Source: Jacaranda mimosifolia
Taxonomy: Eukaryota > Streptophyta > Magnoliopsida > Lamiales > Bignoniaceae
Reading direction: 5' to 3'
DNA length: 64,000 nt
Assembly (NCBI GenBank): GCA_018894105.1
Contig: CM032121.1
Coordinates: 25,574,230 to 25,638,229, forward strand
In this document: piece by piece, positions 11,170 to 22,300 of the stretch
Layout: each line of letters begins with the position of its first letter
How positions within the stretch are numbered: position 1 is the first letter of the stretch
Translations under genes and position numbers: made by a program
The notes under the pieces: model-generated
Database searches by the model: none
What the model saw: the letters and a program-made list of their open reading frames with translations, nothing else
Told to the model about the DNA's origin: nothing

Positions 11170-11589
11170 CATTGGTGTGTGGGTCTTATCAATAGAGGGA
11201 AGACAATTGAATTGCTAGCCTTTTGGAGATCCTCTGTTTGGGAAGTAACTTGGAGGCGTTTTTGGAGAGGCTTCTGGAGTTCTGATTAAGTTGAATTTTT
11301 ACTGTAGCTTTATCAAGGTGTTGGTGATTTTCAGTTCAAATTTCAACCAATTCTGAGATCGTTTGGTTGGGCAAACATTGTCCACGATCTATTGCGCCAC
11401 TGGCAGACAGATTCAAGGTATTGAGGTTCAAGCATCTCTTAATCTCTTTGGTTGGATTTTTGCTATCTAGGTAATTTTCTAACCTAAATCCATTTTAGTT
11501 GCATGAATTAGATCTTTGAAAAGGTGTAATCAAGTTTGATATCAATTTTTAATTATTTTAATTAGATCCTTGGCTTACACCTTTTTTCA
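11170..11589 (+). repeat. Tail of a plus-strand LTR of the same copia family
   Basis: This stretch matches the reverse complement of about 61550-61940, for example GCTAGCCTTTTGGAGATCC and TTTATCAAGGTGTT, so it is the last 400 bp or so of an LTR in plus orientation. It ends TTTTCA at 11589, like other LTR ends of the family. The copy C 5' LTR begins at 11169, so copy C landed inside this older LTR. Confidence 0.8.
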
Positions 11590-11958
11590 GATGTTGATGG
11601 CTGGTTTGTTCTTGTCAGACTAAAAAAAGATGTTAGATATAGGGCAACTGGAAGCGTTGGAGGCATTCACATATCATGCGAACATGGTAAGTTTTTCATC
11701 GAGTTTTCCTAGTTCTTGAGACTGGTCGTTTGTTTCCAATTTTTGATGAAATTTTTCTTTCTAGTAGGTCAGCTAGCTGAACTACCACTTTTACCATAGG
11801 GCCGAGCTGGCCCTAGGCGGCCGAGATGAGCTCTAAAAGGGGGAAAATGATGATAAGGTGGAACAGACTAAGCTTGACTCTCACTGTAGTCGAGAGTCAA
11901 CGAGCTTACTTGGCAGGTCAAGGAGAAGGATACGCAGTTGGTGGCTACGATGACCGAA
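11590..11958 (+). pseudogene. Fragment of the Tat antisense ORF with its intron
   Basis: It corresponds to about 27758-28090 in copy B: the GGCTGGTTTGTTC block, then a short intron (donor GGTAAG near 11689, acceptor CTAGTAG near 11767) and GTCAGCTAGCTGAACTACC matching GTTAGCTAGTTAGGTTACC after the acceptor in copy B. That both copies keep splice-like sites at the same place supports a real spliced gene. The sequence is heavily mutated. Confidence 0.6.
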
Positions 11959-11959
11959 G

Positions 11960-12205
11960 CAAGGGCGAACTTTTCAATCTCAAGGTAATTGTGTTTTGGG
12001 CCTGCAAGGCTTTACTGTTGTAGTAAACAGGCCAGTAGATGCTATGTCTAGTCCAGACCATAGCATAGCTGATTATTGTAGAGGACACTGCCAGATAGAT
12101 ATGCAAGACCTTTCTGACCTTCGGCTTAGCTAACATCAGAGGTGCTGACAAGTATTATTTTAATTCGACCAAGTCCTGCTCACATTGCTCCGTCCACTGG
12201 AACTT
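11960..12205 (-). pseudogene. Tat RNase H fragment, copy A
   Basis: The reverse reading gives MSAPLMLAKPKVRKVLHIYL and then WPVYYNSKALQ, typical of the start of gypsy RNase H downstream of RT. It stops near 11960, where antisense-ORF sequence begins; the equivalent point in copy B is about 31780. Confidence 0.75.
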
Positions 12206-12890
12206 TCACGCATTCATGAGTATTTTAAAGAATGGTAAGCTTTTGTCCGCTAATCGAGCAATGAATTGACCCAGAGCTATGATCTTTCCTACCAGACGCT
12301 GCATTTCTCTAACTATTCGAGGAGGTGAGATATCCAAAATTACTTGTATCTTTTGCAGGTCTGTTTCTATACCCCTCTGACTAACTATGTATTCTAAGAA
12401 TTTTCCCCCTCTCACCCCAAACGTGCATTTATTGGGAGTAAGCTTTATACCAAATGCTCTCAGTATTGAAAATGTATAACTGAGGTCGGCTAAGTGGTTT
12501 TGCCTTTTTTCTATTTTAACAATCATATCATTGACGTGGACCTCTATGGTCCTTCCGATCTTATTTTTGAACATAAAGTTCACATGTATTTGGTAGGTTG
12601 TACCTACATTCTTGAGCCCGAAAGGCATGACCAGAAAATAGTATAAACCATTGGAGACCACAAAAGAGGTCTTATCCTTATCTTTGGGGGCCATAAAAAT
12701 TTGATAATAACCTTGGAATGCATCTATCATAATCGAAAGATCACAACCAGCAGTAAGATTAACTAATAAATCTATGTGAGGCAGCGGGTAAGGGTCTTTA
12801 GGACAAGCTTTATTCAAATCAATAAAGTTATTACACATTATCCATTTCCCTATATTCTTAGGGATAAGAACTACATTACAAAACCAACTA
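12206..12890 (-). pseudogene. Tat-type gypsy reverse transcriptase, copy A
   Basis: RT of about 210 residues: DLNKACPKDPYPLP, MIDAFQGYYQIFM (first catalytic Asp), TSFVVSNGLYYFLVMPFGLK and FGVRGGKFLEYIVSQRGIE. The YxDD box is HVNDMIVK where relatives have YVDDMIVK, so a catalytic Asp is Asn. The reading continues beyond 12838 without a stop-free frame. It is therefore inactive. Confidence 0.88.
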
Positions 12891-13299
12891 GAATATTAAG
12901 TTTCTACAATGTAGCCTGCCTTTGAGAGCTAGTTGACCTCTTTCTCGATGATTTGGCATCTTTCAGCATTGAAGGTCTCGATCTTCTATTTGATTGGCTT
13001 GAATGAAGGGTCCATATTCAAGTGGTGGACGATGTCGATTCCCTAGAGGTTAGAAGCTTTCCAGGCAAAAACATCAATGTTCTTTCTGAGGAAATCATCC
13101 TTAAACATTCCATGCTACTTCCTAGATCCGTCCCAATCCTTGTGGTTTTGTTGGGATTCTTAGGCTCGAGCTTTGTAGTCTTGAACTCCCCGACCGATTC
13201 GACCCTAGTCTCTTCCAGCTTCCTCTTCTTGCTCTGCCGTCCGTCTTCGGGTTTCATTACTAGGACATCCCCTGAAGGTTTCAGTTTTGGTCAAGTCTT

Positions 13300-13720
13300 C
13301 TACTCACTTACCTCGATCGAGATAGTGTAGCATCGCCAAGCTTTCTTCATATTACAAAGCAGTTCACCAATCCCAGCAGCTGCTGGAAATTTGACCTTCA
13401 TGTGGTAGGTCAAGACAATGACCTTGAAGCCGTTCAGTGCTGGTCGTCGAATTATGGCATTATAAGTAAATAGTGCATCGACTACCAGGTAGTTGTCCAT
13501 AAGGGCCCTTCGTCGGGGTACTTCACAGAATGAGGTAGATAGTTTATGGATCCTTAAGGAATGATCCCAGATCCTCCAAACCCGACCAGAGGGGTGTACA
13601 CTAGCTCAAACTTTAGCTTTCCCATATTCATCCTCTTCAATGTCAATAAGAAAATTATGTTTGCAGAGCTGTCGTTGTCGACCAGAACCTTTCTGACCTC
13701 AAAGTTAGCGGTCTCAACCG
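13300..13720 (-). pseudogene. Tat-type gypsy protease, copy A
   Basis: Aspartic protease region. The active-site segment reads VDNDSSANIIF (relatives VDNGSSADII), then LKRMNMGKLKFEL and FGGSGIIP, and after a frame change DNYLVVDALFTYNAIIRRPA and TYHMKVKFP. The catalytic Asp is present; the Gly of the Asp-x-Gly-type loop is Asp. The frame is broken at least once near 13500. Confidence 0.8.
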
Positions 13721-15555
13721 ATTCAACAAAGGGGCAATCTAGCTTATTGTCAGTTCCTTTGGTTCTCGATGTGCGAGAGGTCAGAGTTAGAAAAAGAGAT
13801 GGGTTCTAAGCTGGTGGAGAGTTGGAAAATTATTTTGACGGAGGAAGATTTAGTCGATTCCATCCTTATTTGGTTATGTCTTTTGGCTAACTTGGAGTCA
13901 CCTCTCGTCGAGCCTTCGGCGATGGTGTCAATCACGCTCCTGAGGGGTGGCATGGATCATTGGCTGACTTCTTTCTCTTGTCCTATTTCTTTAGGCTAAC
14001 TGACCTTTCTCTACGAGGAGTCTGTTCGGTTTGGTCTGTCTCTTGTCTGGCCTTGTAATTGAATTTTTTTTTCCAGATGTCCTTGTCAAATAAGCCTTTC
14101 GATCTCATCGTGCAGATTGAAGTAGTCTTTTGTGTCGTGCCCTTTTGTCAGTGGAAGTGGCAGTATTTTTTTGATCTCTTCATGGATTCAGTTTCAATTA
14201 ACTTTCTGGGCCTTTTTAGGAGGTTATGATGCTGAATAGCAAACAACACTTCCTTCCTAGTAGTGTTCAGTGAGGTGTAGTTGTGAAATATTTTAATAGG
14301 AGATCGATAACCATCCTTGTGCTGTTTGTCATCTTCCTCATTGGCCTTCTTCTTGTCATTGTCTGGGTTGCCATATTTCAGTCTGTTAATGTCCTATTGA
14401 GTCATGTACCTCTCAGCGAGGTCGGGTAGCTCTTCTATTGTCAATTTTTCTCTGACCAGCGCATTAGTGCACTCCTTGTGTTGAAGACCCTAGAACATCA
14501 CATCAATCATAAATTCTATTATAAGACTGTCAATTTTCAACACCTCCGTGTTAAACCTAGTGAAAAAAATCTTGAAGAGACTCTCCCTCATTCTGCTTGA
14601 CTGTATGCAAATGAGTGTGAGAGAGTTTTGCTTTCCTTTGGCTAGCAAACTGATGGAGGAACTTAGTGCAGAGCTGGTTATATGAGTAAATCAACGATGG
14701 CTCCAACTTAACAAATCAGTCGAGTGCAATGCCCTAAAATGTAGCGACCAACATTTTTGTGTGGATGTATTCGTTATGTCCGTGGAGTTGCATCATGTGC
14801 TTGAACTGGAACAAGTGCTCATTAAGGTCGGATGAGCCATGATATTTGGGCAGACTGATCGGGACTTTAAGGTCGACGACTATGTGCTCGTTAATTATCT
14901 CTTGGACAAACGGTGACTCTCGCTTGCGGCGATGTCGGGGTGTGCTATCATAGTAAGGGTTCCTTTCTATCTTCTCCTAGAAATCTCCTCGAGACGTCTA
15001 TTCAGTTGTTGCACCTGATGTGATACTTTTTCCCATTCTTCTCGATCAGCTTAGGACAGATTTCTGTTCATTTGAGGTCTTTATCGCTCGACCCCATCGC
15101 GCTGCTAGGCTCAAATGGATCGAGTGAAGTGATCTACAGAATTAGCCACTTCCTTCGAGGAGTTTGGTCTCATTTCTTCCCGTGGGAACCGACTTGAGCT
15201 ATCCTCATGTCGAACGAGTTGACATCTTGTCTCTTGTCTGCCCTTGTCCTTCCTTGGGGGCCTTGCCTCATGCTATGAAGGTTGAGGGTAGGCACTAGCG
15301 GCTGGCCCGGGCCGGTTGTTGTGCTTGTTGAGGGCAACTGATAGTTGAGCTGAAATCTGGGCTGATATCTACTCGCTGATCAATTGCATAAATTGAGGCA
15401 TAGTCAAAGTTATCACTTGTTCTTGCTGGGAACAGGGTCCACCACGTCTTGTTCTTGCTGGGGTCGAGGATGAGGGGTTGAGGACCTTATGTTCTCCTCT
15501 TTCTCTGAAATGACTCGCCTTGTGTTTACAATTTTTGCAGTTACGGACTCTAGAA
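13721..15555 (-). pseudogene. Tat-type gag, copy A (fragmented)
   Basis: Several stop-interrupted pieces of a Retrotrans_gag-type protein: LNEHLFQFKHMMQLHGH near 14810, FVKLEPSLIYSYNQLC and NEGESLQDFFTRFNTE near 14580-14700, then MKRSKKYCHFH near 14160, a relic of the nucleocapsid region. The N-terminal part, to 15555, is mostly unreadable. Gag would form the particle core. Confidence 0.75.
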
Positions 15556-15570
15556 CCCACAGCGGTGCCA
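15556..15570 (-). other. Primer-binding site, gypsy copy A
   Basis: The minus strand reads TGGCACCGCTGTGGG two bases after the LTR end; copy B has TGGCACCGTCTGTGGG at the same place. I do not assign the tRNA. Confidence 0.7.
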
Positions 15571-15572
15571 AA

Positions 15573-16461
15573 TGATGATGGTAAGATCTGTTAAATAGTA
15601 TTTTGGGCTTTGATCCAATGCAATCAATCGAAAAAGAGGTCGAAAAAGATTGTTTATGTGAAGTCGGGTGGAGTCCTACAACCAACAACACACGTCAGGC
15701 TACTTGAGGGCACTCCGATGCTCAAGTCAATACCTAATCAACCAAAAGATAGAGCAGTAACAGAATGAAGCTTTAGTGATAATGAGCATACATTGCTGAA
15801 TTGTGGCAATGGGGTATTTATAAGCTCTCTTGGGTGGTTGATATGTTAGTAATGCCCTTGCTTATGTAGAGAGAGCCTTTGTCTTTAGTTCAGGACCTTT
15901 AGGTCTTCTCCTTTCTATGTACTATTCCAGGGTGGCACCTCATCTTGCTCTTTAGGACATGGTGGTACGAGGTAGGTGCGCACTACTCCGATTTGTAGCA
16001 TGGTGGTACAAGAGGTGCCACACATCATTAATGTCGAGGCACGCCACATGTCAGAGCATTTAATGTGGCAAAGAGGTGGTAGTGGCGCATTTAATGCGAT
16101 TGTGACTGGTGGCGTAGGACTGCTTTATGCTGCTTCGATCGACCTCCTATGGTCGAGATGTTTCCTCTTCTGTTAGTCATCTGTGCATACTCTGGTCGGG
16201 GTGATGGAACTTAGTTGGACTCAAAGATCTTCGTAGTTGAAGGCTGAATGGTCATTCTCTACCTAATCGACCATACTCTGTTTGACTGCACAGGGTGTCA
16301 ATACTCGCGCTGGCTGAATGGCCCAATGAGGGCTTGGGCTTGGTTGTTCATCTAGTCGATTATTAATGGGCTGGGTCTGATAACCAATTGGGTTGTCACA
16401 TGTCATATCTCTTACCTGGTCGAGTATTAGTAGGTTGGGCTTGTTGGGCTATCCCATATCA
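15573..16461 (-). repeat. 5' LTR of gypsy copy A (889 bp)
   Basis: The minus strand starts TGATATGGGATAG at 16461 and ends …CATCATCA at 15573. The ends match the LTRs of copy B at 25168-25894 and 35332-36117. It contains a TATA box on the minus strand (GCTTATAAATAC, 15814-15825). No matching LTR survives on the left of the element. Confidence 0.85.
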
Positions 16462-16914
16462 ATTATAATCATCCATCCTATATGTTTGTGAAAATAAATA
16501 AGATCGAAAAATACCAAAGTAGTAATTTTGATATTGTAAAATTTTCAAGTTTTATTTTGTTATTTTATACTTTTACTCCTAAAAAATTTAAATTTATTTG
16601 TTTAATTCGGGTCAAGTCGAGTTGGTTTAGGTGTGTTCGGTTGTCGTGTGACCTAAAATCAAATCTCGAATTGTTCGTGTAACCTAAAATTCAATCCAAC
16701 CCAACCCATTTTTTTTCCAGGTTCTTATTCGTGTTGACTTTATTGAAGTCGAACCAAAAATAGGCCGGCCCAAACCCAATTTTTTCATGTTGAACTTGTG
16801 TCAAGTTATCGTGTCGTATTTGAAATTGACACCCCTATTTATCCCATCCTTTTTCAACTTCACACTAGGCAGACAAATTTCTTTACTACATTTACAAGCT
16901 TCATGGTTTGTCTC
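16462..16914. repeat. Interspersed repeat-like DNA ending AATTGACACCCCTA
   Basis: No gene. From about 16600 the sequence is repetitive in style (GGGTCAAGTCGAGTTGG, CAACCCAACCC, GGCCGGCCC) and ends AATTGACACCCCTA near 16838, a terminus I associate with non-coding dispersed plant repeats, perhaps non-autonomous DNA transposons. Neither a partner terminus nor a target duplication was found. Confidence 0.35.
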
Positions 16915-17581
16915 TTAATGTTGTTTCAAGTAAGGACCAGCGTTCACAGCCAATTTTAGGAAAAGTTTCTTGCTACCATTGGAGTTCAGCAGCATCTTAG
17001 CTTGGTTACCACCCTCTCTCAAGCAGATGGGCAAAGTGGGGCAAAAGAGACACATCGAGAGGATGATATACAAAAGGAAGTGAAGATAAAAGAGAGAGAT
17101 AGCTGAGTGGTTGATAGCCTCTATCTTGAAAACTAATATAATTTTGAACAAAGAACTATCAGATAACATGTCATCATCCTCCTTCACTTTGTGCACAAAG
17201 CATCTAATGAAATCTTTATTTATTTACTTGCTTTTTTGGTATAGTTGATGAAACCTTTATACACTGTAGTTTATGTTCCTTAAAAGATGTCTACAAGTAA
17301 GGATTGAAGCTTGTTGCTGCAATAGGTACTCCTAGACAGTTAAAGCGACCAATCAGAGTCCCCCAAGGAGTAAGAAAAATGACCCTATAAAACGTTCTTC
17401 TGTCAACAAGTTTTGTACTCATTAAGCTCCAAACTGAAATCAGTAGGAAAGCACTCCACATGACCCCAGAGAATACGAAGACAAAAGCATGTCTTGCACT
17501 ATACTCATATGATAATAAGTGATTAATATTCCTTCTAGATATATCCAGGCTTAAATAAAGTTGGCATATAATGCCGTCCAC
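16915..17581 (-). pseudogene. Possible decayed membrane-protein gene fragment
   Basis: Two minus-strand ORFs (17581-17291 and 17196-16915). The first encodes hydrophobic segments (HAFVFVFSGVMWSAFLLISV, then VIFLTPWGTLIGRF). The arrangement faintly recalls the linker and start of the second half of plant CrcB/FEX fluoride exporters (a WGVSG-like segment followed by GPxGxWIRW), but the match is weak and I do not claim identity. It could equally be chance ORFs. It lies downstream of, and on the same strand as, the J-domain gene. Confidence 0.22.
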
Positions 17582-18317
17582 GGGCTTAAATAAAGCAGGT
17601 ATAAAATACCTTCCACAAGCTTTTATGTGTTCTCATTTCGCTTCATCAAGTATCCAAGCAGAGTTTTGTTTCCCTTTTAGATTTCCATTAATTCTCTTCT
17701 TGTTGTACCACGTCCAAGCTTGATGATTTCCTAAACCAGTAGCAGTCTATTCAACTACGATGGGTTTTTAGGTGAATGCATGCCATGTCTATACTTCATC
17801 TTCTGAAGAGATTAAATTGATATCACCCCGAAGGATAGGATTAACAACCTTACCTCATGACTTGGGGCGCTTTGCGTCATTCACATCCAAAGCTAGCGGA
17901 TGCATCAACAACCCCCTCTACATGCTTTCCACCCAATCTTACTGAAGGATATCAAGCAAGTTTGTTGAAAGAGGGGTTTTGAGCATGTCTCATGATCTAT
18001 TGTATTTTGCTGGCTTTCCATCTTTTGGTGTTTCGAAATGAATTAGAACCAACATCAGACGATTAACCCATTTGGAAGAGCCCTACTTCGAGTAGATTAG
18101 TAAACAATTTTTATAACATAACTTACAAAGAAATGTAGAATCAATTTAGAGATCATTAACATAAAGTGGTTGGCAAACCTAATTACCCCAAATTTTCACA
18201 CATGATACAAGGGCATAAACTATTGAAAGAGAAGAGGCTTTTTTGTTAATATCGTATGTACCAAGCAAGTTTATAACAGGACCCATGCCTATTCACGTTC
18301 GAAAAAACAGTAGATAC
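17582..18317. other. Non-coding, nothing recognised
   Basis: AT-rich DNA with no ORF, repeat or element signature that I can support. Confidence 0.5.
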
Positions 18318-18500
18318 TGCATTTTTTTTAAGTGAAAGATTGTCCCATCTGACGTTCCATGGTAGTAGATCTGCATGTTTCTTTTCCCAGGCCTCCCATC
18401 TGACTTTCTGGGGCCGTACATCTGTATGTTTCTTTTTCCAGGCCTCCCATCGAACATTCCGTAGTTGTGGATCTGCACGTGTCTTTTTCTAGGACTTGAA
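18318..18500. repeat. 51-bp tandem repeat, about three units
   Basis: ATCTG followed by a short C/T-variable stretch and TTTCTTTT recurs at 18369, 18420 and 18471, exactly 51 bp apart, with CCAGGCCTCCCATC in each full unit. A partial unit lies upstream. As 51 is divisible by 3, minus-strand reading gives 17-residue repeats (for example GGLGKETCRSTTMERQ), but no gene is otherwise visible. Confidence 0.8.
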
Positions 18501-18894
18501 TTTCAATGCCATTAATGTCTCTGTGCAACCTACATTCTTTTATGTATTTGACAGGGCTGAAGTTGGTGATAGGCTTTTATCAATAGTCATACAATATGAA
18601 GAGAGTGTATAGTATAACGGACGTACGTGGGTACAGAGACCAGATGTTAGTGTCTACTATTCACTGTATTAACATCATTAAAATTAGCTCTTTTAACGAA
18701 GACTCGAAACATATGCATTATGGCCATCTATGAAGATATATTAGATACAACTTTGCTAGATTTCAAAATCTTTTAGTATAGCTATTTGCAGCAGAATTTT
18801 GATCTAATTCTTGGCCTTAGGATAACAGTTTGACTCTGTTATGATCTGAAGGTGTATGTGATCTGACACAAGTAAAGAAACTAAAGAGGATAAA

Positions 18895-19380
18895 TTAGTG
18901 AAAAGTATCAAATGAAACCAAGTCTAAAATACATGCCACAGCAAGAAGATACATGTAGACAGCAGACTCAGAGGGGGGAATAGAAGGCAAGCCTAATGAG
19001 CTTGCATTCCATAAATATTCGCCTCCTGTTCCATATCCAGAGCTATTACTCAAATCTAACCTTACAATCTGGACAGGATGGTGATTGAGAGTCATATCCT
19101 CAAGTGACTATGGCAATTGCGCTTATTCCTCCCACTCAGGATACCAGATACCGTGCCTTGAAACATACTTCCCATTTTCACACATTCCATAAAACCCATT
19201 ATATATTCTGGAAAAAGCAGCCAGAAGATGTACTTCTTTCTTACATTTAAGACATCTCCATCACTTTCAATTGCGAGATTTGTAGTGTCTAATTCTCCTA
19301 ACGCTTGTGGAACCCCAGGCTCAGACACACCAAAGTTAGGGGGAGAGATCATCAGTTATCATCCAATGAAGCACTAATTG
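18895..19380 (-). pseudogene. Exon-like sequence downstream of the J-domain gene
   Basis: Minus-strand reading shows coding-looking stretches: QALGELDTTNLAIESDGDVL followed by a GTAAGAAAG donor-like site, then YPEWEE, QLP and SLEDMTLNHHPVQIV interrupted by TAA and TAG where Gln codons would fit, then GYGTGGEYLWNASSLGLP. This may be a decayed C-terminal extension of the J-domain gene, a remnant of a neighbouring gene, or 3' UTR. The family is not recognised. Confidence 0.25.
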
Positions 19381-19388
19381 CTTATAAA

Positions 19389-22300
19389 CTAGGAAACTTT
19401 CTTGCACCAACTTAATACTCTTGACATTTTTACTTCAACCCTATCCTTAATTGTCTTTTTTCCTCTTCTCACGTCTTCAATATCTAGGGTCCTATAGGCC
19501 AGAGCAAGCAAGTACATAGCTGGATGAAGTCTCCTGCAGATGACATAGAATAGCATAAAAATTGACTTGAAAAGCCAACAACACAATAAAAGGATAGCAA
19601 ATTGGTAACCACCATGCCAACATTTAAAAGAACGGAACTTAACAGAGTTTAGTCCACCACATGCTATTTTTCCTTTTTCAAGGAAAAAAGAACTGGAAGA
19701 GTTCTTTGTATGAATTTGTAGGGTCTAGAAATTACTTACTCATCAAAATGTTCATTTGTATCTAACCCATCCCAGTATCTCTGGACTGGAACAGTCTTCC
19801 CTTTGTTATCTCTTCCAAATGTCTCAATGTACCATCCTCCTATGTCATGCATTGCACTGCGAGGCTCAAATAGCCAAAATCTGCACCAGAAAAGGTTAAA
19901 TACATTCATGACAAGAAGATAGAAATTATCCAAGTTGAATAGGAAAAGAAAAAAATTGTATCATAGTGGTTAGACACAATTTAATTTTTCAGAAAAACAA
20001 AACAAATTCAAAACTCGTGTTAAATAAAAACAAAGGTTCATATATCAAAGGATTCATCTTGGGTGGGAATTTAGGAAAATAAGTTACTTCAGCAATTACA
20101 GTTAAAACAATTTAGTTTTCATGGTTCCAACTTCGCCGGCAATTAACCAGCTAATCCATGTACGGAAGAAAAAAGAATTCATTTCCCACCTGAATGGAGT
20201 CCACATTGACACAATGGTATCACAACTCTGCTGTGTGAGCTCCTTACTAATTTATGCCCAATGGTTTTAATGCTTCAGTGGAAGTGAAAGATAAGAACAT
20301 CTATATGCCAATCACATCAATTATTAACAAATCAATGAAAAGAGTCATGTTGACCAAAGATGAGTTAACAAAAAATTGCTTCACTTTAGGAAGACAGGGA
20401 TACGTAGTACAAAACAGAGTATCTCCTGTTCGAAAGGAAGGAAAAGAAATATGAAAGAAGTAATAGCAGCAAATCCTAAATGTCCAACTTGGTAAAATTA
20501 GAGGTAAGCATGGAAAGAAGAAACTCATGAGGAACAGTCTCACTCCAAAATCTTTGGTTTTCAAAATTTAAAACATGAGAGGAAGAATGAAAAATATTTT
20601 CCCAGAGACGATGCTTTTTGTCTTTCATTCTTGTCTCTTTCATGTCATATATCCCCTCAAAAGAAGCTAGACTTGTGTAAACATAAAATTATAAGAAATC
20701 TCAATTATAATTAAGTAAGGCTGGATTCAAAAGTTATCATCAAATAAATCCAAGCAAAAATATGCTGCTTACTTGCTTGGCGGCAGACGGGCTCGACTAC
20801 ATCTGCATTCACAAACAGAAATTTTCTCTCCAACTCGAAACCAATGTAAGTGTTTCACCTGAAACATACTCGTGTCAATGCAGCATGAATTGTTCATTTA
20901 CTGCATATCAATAATCCCTACGAGAGAACTCCTATACATCAATCCTAATATTCGTAGATCCAGCCCTCATCCCCCGGATGCAAAAAGGCAAAAAGAAACT
21001 TGTATACATACAATCATAGATCTATTCATTGACCACAAACCACTTGTATTATACAATTCAGATTCACATGGGTTTTGATGATAATATTTTTGGATTTTTC
21101 TTTCATTGTATCTTTTATTTCTTTGGTGTGTGGTGGGAGAAGGGGGGAGGAGATTGCACACACCAGCAATGTTCTATGCTTCATAATCATATGGGTCTTC
21201 ATGCCAGTGTTGTTGTAGACATAGCAAGTTCCTTCTTCGGAGGTGGTACCCAGACCTTTTATAACTCCCAGGGGAATTCTAGATCCAATGGATGAATCTG
21301 TAAACTTATCGCCAAGATACACATGACTTGCATGCAACGAGTCTTCACGTGAAGTAAGATAAACATGTATTTGGTCTTCAGAATCCTCATCCTCTGTTAC
21401 ATTAAGACTTTTAGGTGGAACTCTTGCAGCCACAGCAACAACTCTCCCAGATAGGTGTAATTCTAGATCTCTATATGCATCGGATGATTGATAATCAGTA
21501 CAGATAGATTGCTGCTGGAAGTCCTTCCTTTCACCTGCACTGGATTGAAGTTGTCCACGCACATTATCAGGCAATGGGACTGACCCCGAAGCAGATGGTA
21601 GTTTCTCAGTGTAGGCATGCAATAATTCATGAGACTTGTTAGCTAGACGTACCATCCCAAAAAGGTCTCGACCTGAAACTAAGTGTAAAACCTCTGATGT
21701 AATATGCATAGACCTCTCCTCAGCTTCAAAACAGTCGGGAAGGAGATCCATAGACTCAATCTCAGGTCCATAATATGCTGCATGCATGGCCGAATAAAAA
21801 TCTCTTTCTAGGATATCAAAATACCCTGATCCAGCTGTCACTCTTCTTTCGGACAAAATGTCATTTATTGTATATCTGTACCATTTCAACCACTCCACAA
21901 CTTCCATCTGCTTAGCTGGGTGGCCATGAGAGTTATAGTTGAAGATGATGGTATCTCGTTTAGAGTGTTTCTCGGTGAAGGTTCTTTGAGATGAAATATA
22001 ACGATCATAATGAGCTCTCCTGGTAGAGTCTGAGAGAATCTGAATTCCATCAAGTAATAGATCAAGTTAAAGCTTCTGAATCCAAGGACACGTTAGTGAT
22101 GAAATTTTTACGGGAACATGATGTCATACATGACCTTTTGTGCAACACTAAAGAGATTCCAGAAGTGGCATCAACTGTTGTATAACTACAAAGGTAACCA
22201 TAAGCATAAAGTTGAAGAAAATAGCAAGCGAAGCTAGGAACAGCAGAAAGTATTTTCCAGGGATTAAGATTGAGTTGTGCAGTCAATTGAATTTAGTAAA

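Larger units (their letters stand above)
11590..16461 (-). mobile_element. Ty3-gypsy (Tat-type) retrotransposon copy A, internally deleted
   Basis: On the minus strand: 5' LTR 16461-15573, PBS, gag, protease, RT and part of RNase H, then an abrupt join to sequence corresponding to the antisense ORF of the second Tat element (copy B). The rest of RNase H, the integrase, part of the 3' region and the 3' LTR are missing. Its left end is cut by the copia LTR tail that ends at 11589. The genes are riddled with stops and frameshifts. Confidence 0.87.

Noticed and set aside
13022..13330. 102-codon plus-strand ORF in gypsy copy A
   Set aside because: Antisense to the protease-RT linker; no protein-like pattern.
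20301..20564. 87-codon minus-strand ORF
   Set aside because: It falls within intron 3 of the J-domain gene and has no splice support.
22062..22286. Minus-strand ORF next to exon 2 of the J-domain gene
   Set aside because: In intron 1; the acceptor at 22040 defines the exon edge.
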